NCBI GenBank assembly: GCA_025966435.1
Contig: JAICRQ010000126.1
Location: forward strand, 1-8,524
Reading direction: 5' to 3'
Source: Anaerolineales bacterium
GTDB lineage: Bacteria; Chloroflexota; Anaerolineae; Anaerolineales; Villigracilaceae
DNA length: 8,524 nt
Shown: piece by piece, positions 5,204 to 8,524 of the stretch
Layout of the letters: every line of letters starts with the position of its first letter
Numbering within the stretch: position 1 is the first letter of the stretch
The notes under the pieces: model-generated
Seen by the model: only the letters and a program-made list of their open reading frames with translations
The model's database searches: none
Told to the model about the DNA's origin: nothing
Position numbers and translations under genes: made by a program

Positions 5204-6067
5204 ATGTCCAACGCCTTCATCCCGAAGCGGCCGGTGGTAGTAGCGTACCCGCGAATGTCCGATACATTTGTAGAAGCAGAGGCGATGTCGGCGTATTTAC
5301 ATGAGAAGGGACTGGACGTCCCGTTCGGTTCACTCTACGATGAGTCTCTTCGGAAGCGGGTTCGGCGCGGTGAGTTTGACCTGCTGATTGTGGCAGGTGG
5401 CGATGGAAGTGTGCTGCGTGCCGGGAATCTCTGCGCATCCAGCGGGGTCCCGATTCTGGGCGTGAACCTGGGAAAGCTCGGTTTTCTTATCCAGGTTGAA
5501 AAACAGGAATGGCGCGAGTACTTTGACAAACTGTTGAACGGCGAGGCGTGGATCGAGAACCGTATGATGCTCCATGCCGAGCACGTTCGCTCGGGTGAAA
5601 TTTTAGGATCCTGGGATGCTCTCAACGAAGTCGCTGTGGCACGCGGGCAGAGTCTTCGTCCCGTACGCCTCTCCGCCTCGGTGGATGGGCGGCACCTGAC
5701 GAGCTACGTGGCGGACGGGCTGCTCGCCGCCACCGCGACGGGCTCCACGGCGTATGCCCTCGCCGCTGGCGGACCGATCCTCCCGCCGGAGCTGCGCAAC
5801 ATCCTGCTGGTGCCGATCGCGCCGCACCTCTCGGTGGACCGCGCCGTGGTCTTAGCGGAGGGCGCTATGGTCAGGATACAGGTCAATGGAGAGAATGCAG
5901 TCATGAGCGTGGACGGGCAATCGCCCGTCGCTTTAATGGAGGACGATCACGTCGAGGTGCGCGCGGCAGAGGTGACCGCTCAATTCGTCCGCTTTGGAGA
6001 CCCCGGTTATTTCTATAGAAATATCACGGCTCATATGAATGAGAATTCTTTAGGATTGCCGAGATGA
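5204..6067 (+). CDS. nadK: NAD kinase
   Basis: A 287-residue cytosolic enzyme that phosphorylates NAD to NADP using ATP or polyphosphate. The family motifs are all present: GGDGS (65-69, the GGDGT-type loop with catalytic D67), NLGKLGFL (88-95), NE at 141-142, and the block DGLLAATATGSTAYALAAGG (171-190), followed by PIAPHLSVDRAVVL. The length is normal for bacterial NAD kinases. The frame stays open upstream to a TTG at 5162, but that would translate the inverted repeat into an unlikely leader. The ATG at 5204 begins MSNAFIPKRPVVVAYPR, the expected N-terminal strand, and is chosen here. A TATAAT lies just upstream. The order nadK / small zinc protein / recN recalls the common bacterial nadK-recN neighbourhood and supports the call. 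Confidence 0.95.
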   Translation: MSNAFIPKRPVVVAYPRMSDTFVEAEAMSAYLHEKGLDVPFGSLYDESLRKRVRRGEFDLLIVAGGDGSVLRAGNLCASSGVPILGVNLGKLGFLIQVEKQEWREYFDKLLNGEAWIENRMMLHAEHVRSGEILGSWDALNEVAVARGQSLRPVRLSASVDGRHLTSYVADGLLAATATGSTAYALAAGGPILPPELRNILLVPIAPHLSVDRAVVLAEGAMVRIQVNGENAVMSVDGQSPVALMEDDHVEVRAAEVTAQFVRFGDPGYFYRNITAHMNENSLGLPR

Positions 6068-6145
6068 AAATTTCTTAACACAAAGGACACGAAGGAAAAA
6101 CTTTGTGCCCTTCGTGTCCTTTGTGTTTAGATTACTAGGATTGCC
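6051..6145. repeat. 10-base direct repeat flanking the nadK-downstream hairpin
   Basis: TAGGATTGCC occurs at 6051-6060, in the last codons of nadK, and again at 6136-6145, immediately before the ATG of the zinc-finger gene, where its AGGA acts as ribosome site. The hairpin at 6077-6127 lies between the copies. After the first copy comes a short frame, ATG AAA ATT TCT TAA (6064-6078). The arrangement resembles duplication of a translation start around an inserted hairpin element, but it could be a local duplication or chance. Confidence 0.45.
6077..6127. repeat. Perfect 19-bp inverted repeat (CCTTCGTGT/CCTTTGTGT type) after nadK
   Basis: Bases 6077-6095 are an exact inverted repeat of 6109-6127, with a 13-base loop. 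The right arm consists of two degenerate 9-base units, CCTTCGTGT and CCTTTGTGT, and the loop contains a related CTTTGTGC. It begins nine bases after the nadK stop and ends 18 bases before the next ATG. No T-run follows, so a terminator role is not supported. From memory, similar CTTTGTGTCCTTCGTG-type intergenic repeats occur in several environmental bacteria. Confidence 0.8.
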
Positions 6146-6679
6146 ATGATGACTGAAACATCCACAGAAACGCTGTACTGCTACGTCCACCCAACCCGCG
6201 AGACCGCTCTGCGCTGTAACAACTGCAACCGCCCGATCTGCGCGGCGTGCGCGGTCCGCACACCGATCGGGTATCGCTGCCGGGAGTGTGTGAAGGGCCA
6301 GCAGAAAGCGTTCGATACGTCGGAATGGTATGACTATATTACAGGCTTTGTCACGGCGGCGCTGCTTTCCTCCATCGCGTCATTTCTGGTCACGTTTATC
6401 GGGGGTATCGGTTTCTTTGGCTGGTTTCTGATCGCGGCGGGCGCGCCGAGCGCGGCGGTGGTCATTGCCGAAAGCATACGGCTGGTCACGCGCAAACGCC
6501 GTTCGCGACCACTCTTTATGACGGCTGTGGCAGGGGTTGTGATCGGTGCGCTGCCTATCATCCTTGCACAGCTGCTGTTCACTGGGAGCCTGTTTGGCAT
6601 CGTGTTTCAAATCATTTATCTTGTGATTGCTGTCCCCGTTGTCTACTCTCGACTATCTGGAATCCAATTGTTCAGATAA
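6146..6679 (+). CDS. B-box-type zinc-finger membrane protein
   Basis: A 177-residue protein of unknown function. The N-terminal cytoplasmic domain has four ligand pairs, C12-x2-H15, C24-x2-C27, C32-x2-C35 and C45-x2-C48 (RCNNCNRPICAACAVRTP core), the pattern of a B-box-like two-zinc cross-brace. Four predicted membrane helices follow (about 65-85, 88-110, 122-145, 148-170), with a basic loop RLVTRKRRSR (112-121) between the second and third that is probably cytoplasmic. Such fusions are common as uncharacterised proteins in Chloroflexota and actinobacteria; the zinc domain probably binds a protein. AGGA stands five bases before the ATG at 6146 and eight before the ATG at 6149, so either could be used. 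It lies between nadK and recN, 24 bases before recN. Confidence 0.8.
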   Translation: MMTETSTETLYCYVHPTRETALRCNNCNRPICAACAVRTPIGYRCRECVKGQQKAFDTSEWYDYITGFVTAALLSSIASFLVTFIGGIGFFGWFLIAAGAPSAAVVIAESIRLVTRKRRSRPLFMTAVAGVVIGALPIILAQLLFTGSLFGIVFQIIYLVIAVPVVYSRLSGIQLFR

Positions 6680-6703
6680 CCTCTACATAATCTAAAAGGA
6701 CCT

Positions 6704-8434
6704 ATGCTTACAGAACTTCGTATCCATAATTTTGCGATTATCGACCAGCTCGACCTGCGTTTTGGTCCCGGGCTGATCATCCTGACCGGCGAGACCGGCG
6801 CGGGCAAATCCATCATCCTCGACGCGGTGGTCATGCTCATCGGCGGCAAAGCCGACACGACCTTCGTCCGCACCGACTCAGACGCTGCGTTCGTTGAGGG
6901 TGTATTCCATCTCAAGGGACCGGAAAAAGAGGCGGTGCATTCTATCCTGCAGCGCGAAGAACTAATGGACGATCCCAACTACGTAGTGCTGATGCGCGAG
7001 ATCCGCAAAGAGGGGCGCAGTGTGGCGCGTGTCAATGGCAGAAGCGTGAATGTTTCTCTGTTGAAGGAACTTGGCGCTTTGCTGATCGACATCCACGGAC
7101 AGGCGGAGCATCTGTCGTTGCTCGATCCCCACGCTCACCTTGGACTCCTCGACCGTTACGCCGAGGTGGCACGTCCCCTGACGGATTATCGCCAAACCTA
7201 TCACGCGCTGTTAAGCCTCCGCCGCGAGTTGAACGATCTTCGCAAAGCGCAGGCAGATGCCGAGCGACGCGTAGACATGCTGACCTATCAGGTGGAAGAG
7301 ATCGAAGCGGCGCGCCTGAAACCCGGCGAAGATGAAGAACTGCGCAAAGAGCGGGACCGGCTCGCGAACGCCGAGTCGCTTTCGCGTAACACCCAGGAGG
7401 CGCTGGCAGTTCTGGAAGAAGGCTCACCCGAGACGCCTGCCGCGACCGACCTGGTGGGGCAAGCTACACAGGCATTATCCGCCCTCGCCAAGATCGACTC
7501 TGCCCAGCACGAACTGGCAAACCAGGCGGAGCTTTTGCTTGATAGCATGTCTGACCTGATTCACAGCCTGCGCGATTATCTGGAGGAAATCGAGTTCAAC
7601 CCTAAGCGTCTCGACGATGTGGAGGAACGGCTGGATCTCATCCATTCTCTGACGCGTAAGTATGGCGGCAGCATCCCGGCGGTCATTGCCTATGGGACGG
7701 AAACGCGCAGACAGCTGGAAACCATCACAACTGCAGGAGAGCGGATTGAGGAACTCGAAGCGCAGGAAGCCAAGCTACTCGAGAAACTTGCTAAACAGGG
7801 AAACCTGCTGAGCGAGAAGCGCAAGTCTGCAGCGACAGAACTCGGCAAGGGCATCGAAGCTGAACTCGACGATCTGCGGATGCAAGCTGCAAAATTTGGC
7901 GTGGACTTCCAGATCAAGCCGGACCCCAACGGTGCTCCCATTGAAAATGGAACGCGTATTGCCTTCGATCAAAATGGGTTCGACAAAATCGAATTTCTGA
8001 TCGCGCCCAACCCGGGCGAAGGACTCAAGCCGCTTGCGAAGATCGCGTCCGGTGGTGAGACCTCGCGTCTGATGTTGGGCTTGAAGAACGTGCTCGCCCG
8101 CGCCGACGAGGTGCCTTCCCTGATCTTCGACGAGATCGACCAGGGCATCGGTGGACGAGTCGGTATGGTCGTGGGTCAAAAACTTTGGAATCTCTCTCGC
8201 ATGCACCAGGTCTTCTGCGTGACGCACCTCCCGCAGCTGGCAGCATTTGGTGATGAGCATTACCAGGTACAAAAACTTATCGAGGGGAATCGCACGCTGA
8301 CGCGTGTCGAGCGCCTCGATGGCGAACCGCGCTTGCTCGAACTCTCGCAGATGCTCGGCGAAGTAGGTGAGGGAACCCTCCGGTCCGCGCATGAGTTGAT
8401 GCAGGTGGCAAGGCAAATGATCATGGGGAAATAG
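6704..8434 (+). CDS. recN: DNA repair protein RecN
   Basis: A full-length 576-residue SMC-like ATPase that acts in recombinational repair of double-strand breaks, bridging DNA ends in the nucleoid. The N-terminal head has the Walker A loop GETGAGKS (29-36) and the RecN-typical IDIHGQAEHLSLLDP (128-142, Q-loop). Residues about 160-385 form a broken coiled coil rich in Glu, Leu, Arg and Lys. The C-terminal head has the ABC signature ASGGETSRLMLGLK (448-461), Walker B PSLIFDEID (471-479) and the switch histidine in CVTHLPQLAAFGD (505-517). It starts at 6704 with AAAAGGA close upstream and follows the zinc-finger gene by 24 bases, so it is probably cotranscribed with it. No LexA box was recognised in the short upstream gap. 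No defects seen. Confidence 0.97.
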   Translation: MLTELRIHNFAIIDQLDLRFGPGLIILTGETGAGKSIILDAVVMLIGGKADTTFVRTDSDAAFVEGVFHLKGPEKEAVHSILQREELMDDPNYVVLMREIRKEGRSVARVNGRSVNVSLLKELGALLIDIHGQAEHLSLLDPHAHLGLLDRYAEVARPLTDYRQTYHALLSLRRELNDLRKAQADAERRVDMLTYQVEEIEAARLKPGEDEELRKERDRLANAESLSRNTQEALAVLEEGSPETPAATDLVGQATQALSALAKIDSAQHELANQAELLLDSMSDLIHSLRDYLEEIEFNPKRLDDVEERLDLIHSLTRKYGGSIPAVIAYGTETRRQLETITTAGERIEELEAQEAKLLEKLAKQGNLLSEKRKSAATELGKGIEAELDDLRMQAAKFGVDFQIKPDPNGAPIENGTRIAFDQNGFDKIEFLIAPNPGEGLKPLAKIASGGETSRLMLGLKNVLARADEVPSLIFDEIDQGIGGRVGMVVGQKLWNLSRMHQVFCVTHLPQLAAFGDEHYQVQKLIEGNRTLTRVERLDGEPRLLELSQMLGEVGEGTLRSAHELMQVARQMIMGK

Positions 8435-8482
8435 ACAGTTGCTGAGAGACTCAAAAAACGGTAATATATTCGCAGGAGCCTT

Positions 8483-8524
8483 ATGCGAGCCAATATTCAG
8501 AAATTGCTGAGTGAATTAAAAAAA
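8483..8524 (+). CDS. Start of a gene cut by the window edge, product unknown
   Basis: An ATG at 8483 follows AGGAG at a spacing of about five bases and opens a frame of 14 codons (MRANIQKLLSELKK) to the window edge. It starts 48 bases after the recN stop. A weak promoter-like pair, TTGCTG (8439-8444) and TAATAT (8462-8467), 17 bases apart, precedes it. The peptide looks like an amphipathic helix but is too short to identify. The good ribosome site is the main support. Confidence 0.5.
   Translation, partial: MRANIQKLLSELKK

Noticed and set aside
5132..6127. Intergenic inverted repeats as intrinsic terminators
   Set aside because: The long stems at 5132-5191 and 6077-6127 are not followed by a T-run on either strand, and their internal 8-9 base periodicity suggests a repeat family instead.
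7775..8416. 213-codon minus-strand open frame within recN
   Set aside because: It is antisense to the conserved C-terminal head of RecN and its translation resembles no known protein; it reflects codon bias of the real gene.

Overview
The window looks like chromosomal DNA from a bacterium of the Chloroflexota, most likely the Anaerolineae. This placement is an inference. It rests on the gene mix (F420-type luciferase-like oxidoreductase, NAGGN-type M42 peptidase, nadK / zinc-ribbon membrane protein / recN order), mixed base composition and intergenic short-period repeats, not on a marker gene. Nearly all of it is coding. There are no rRNA or tRNA genes, transposases or CRISPR repeats, and no gap longer than about 200 bases.

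Left half (1-3701, all minus strand, read from right to left): an MBL-fold hydrolase, overlapped by 17 bases by a Crp/Fnr-family regulator; then a hotdog-fold acyl-CoA thioesterase with its own promoter; an M42 aminopeptidase-like hydrolase; and the start of an F420-dependent LLM-class oxidoreductase that runs off the left edge. The MBL enzyme and Crp protein probably form one signalling unit, possibly a nucleotide phosphodiesterase with the regulator that senses its substrate. The other three look like metabolic or housekeeping enzymes.

Centre (3702-3904): a divergent promoter region with a good minus-strand promoter, an extended -10 facing right and a GTGA-N8-TCAC palindrome.

Right half (3905-8524, all plus strand): first a compact three-gene cassette. 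Genes one and three each carry one half of a Cas4/RecB-family (PD-(D/E)XK, four-cysteine) nuclease, and each half has its own membrane anchor. Gene two, between them, encodes a membrane-anchored extracytoplasmic protein with a Ca-binding SdrD-B/Cna-B-like loop. This cassette is the most unusual content here: it predicts a membrane-tethered nuclease that must be assembled from two polypeptides, with the [4Fe-4S] ligands divided 1+3, plus an outward-facing partner. It is followed by nadK (NAD kinase), a B-box-like zinc-finger four-helix membrane protein, recN (SMC-like DNA repair ATPase) and the first 14 codons of another gene.

Four gene junctions carry inverted repeats built from degenerate 7-9 base units (433-473, 1535-1588, 5132-5191, 6077-6127). 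They lack the T-run of ordinary terminators and in two cases run into the 3' end of a gene. Two genes without a Shine-Dalgarno sequence (the thioesterase and nadK) have a perfect TATAAT 6 and 9 bases before the ATG, which suggests leaderless transcripts.
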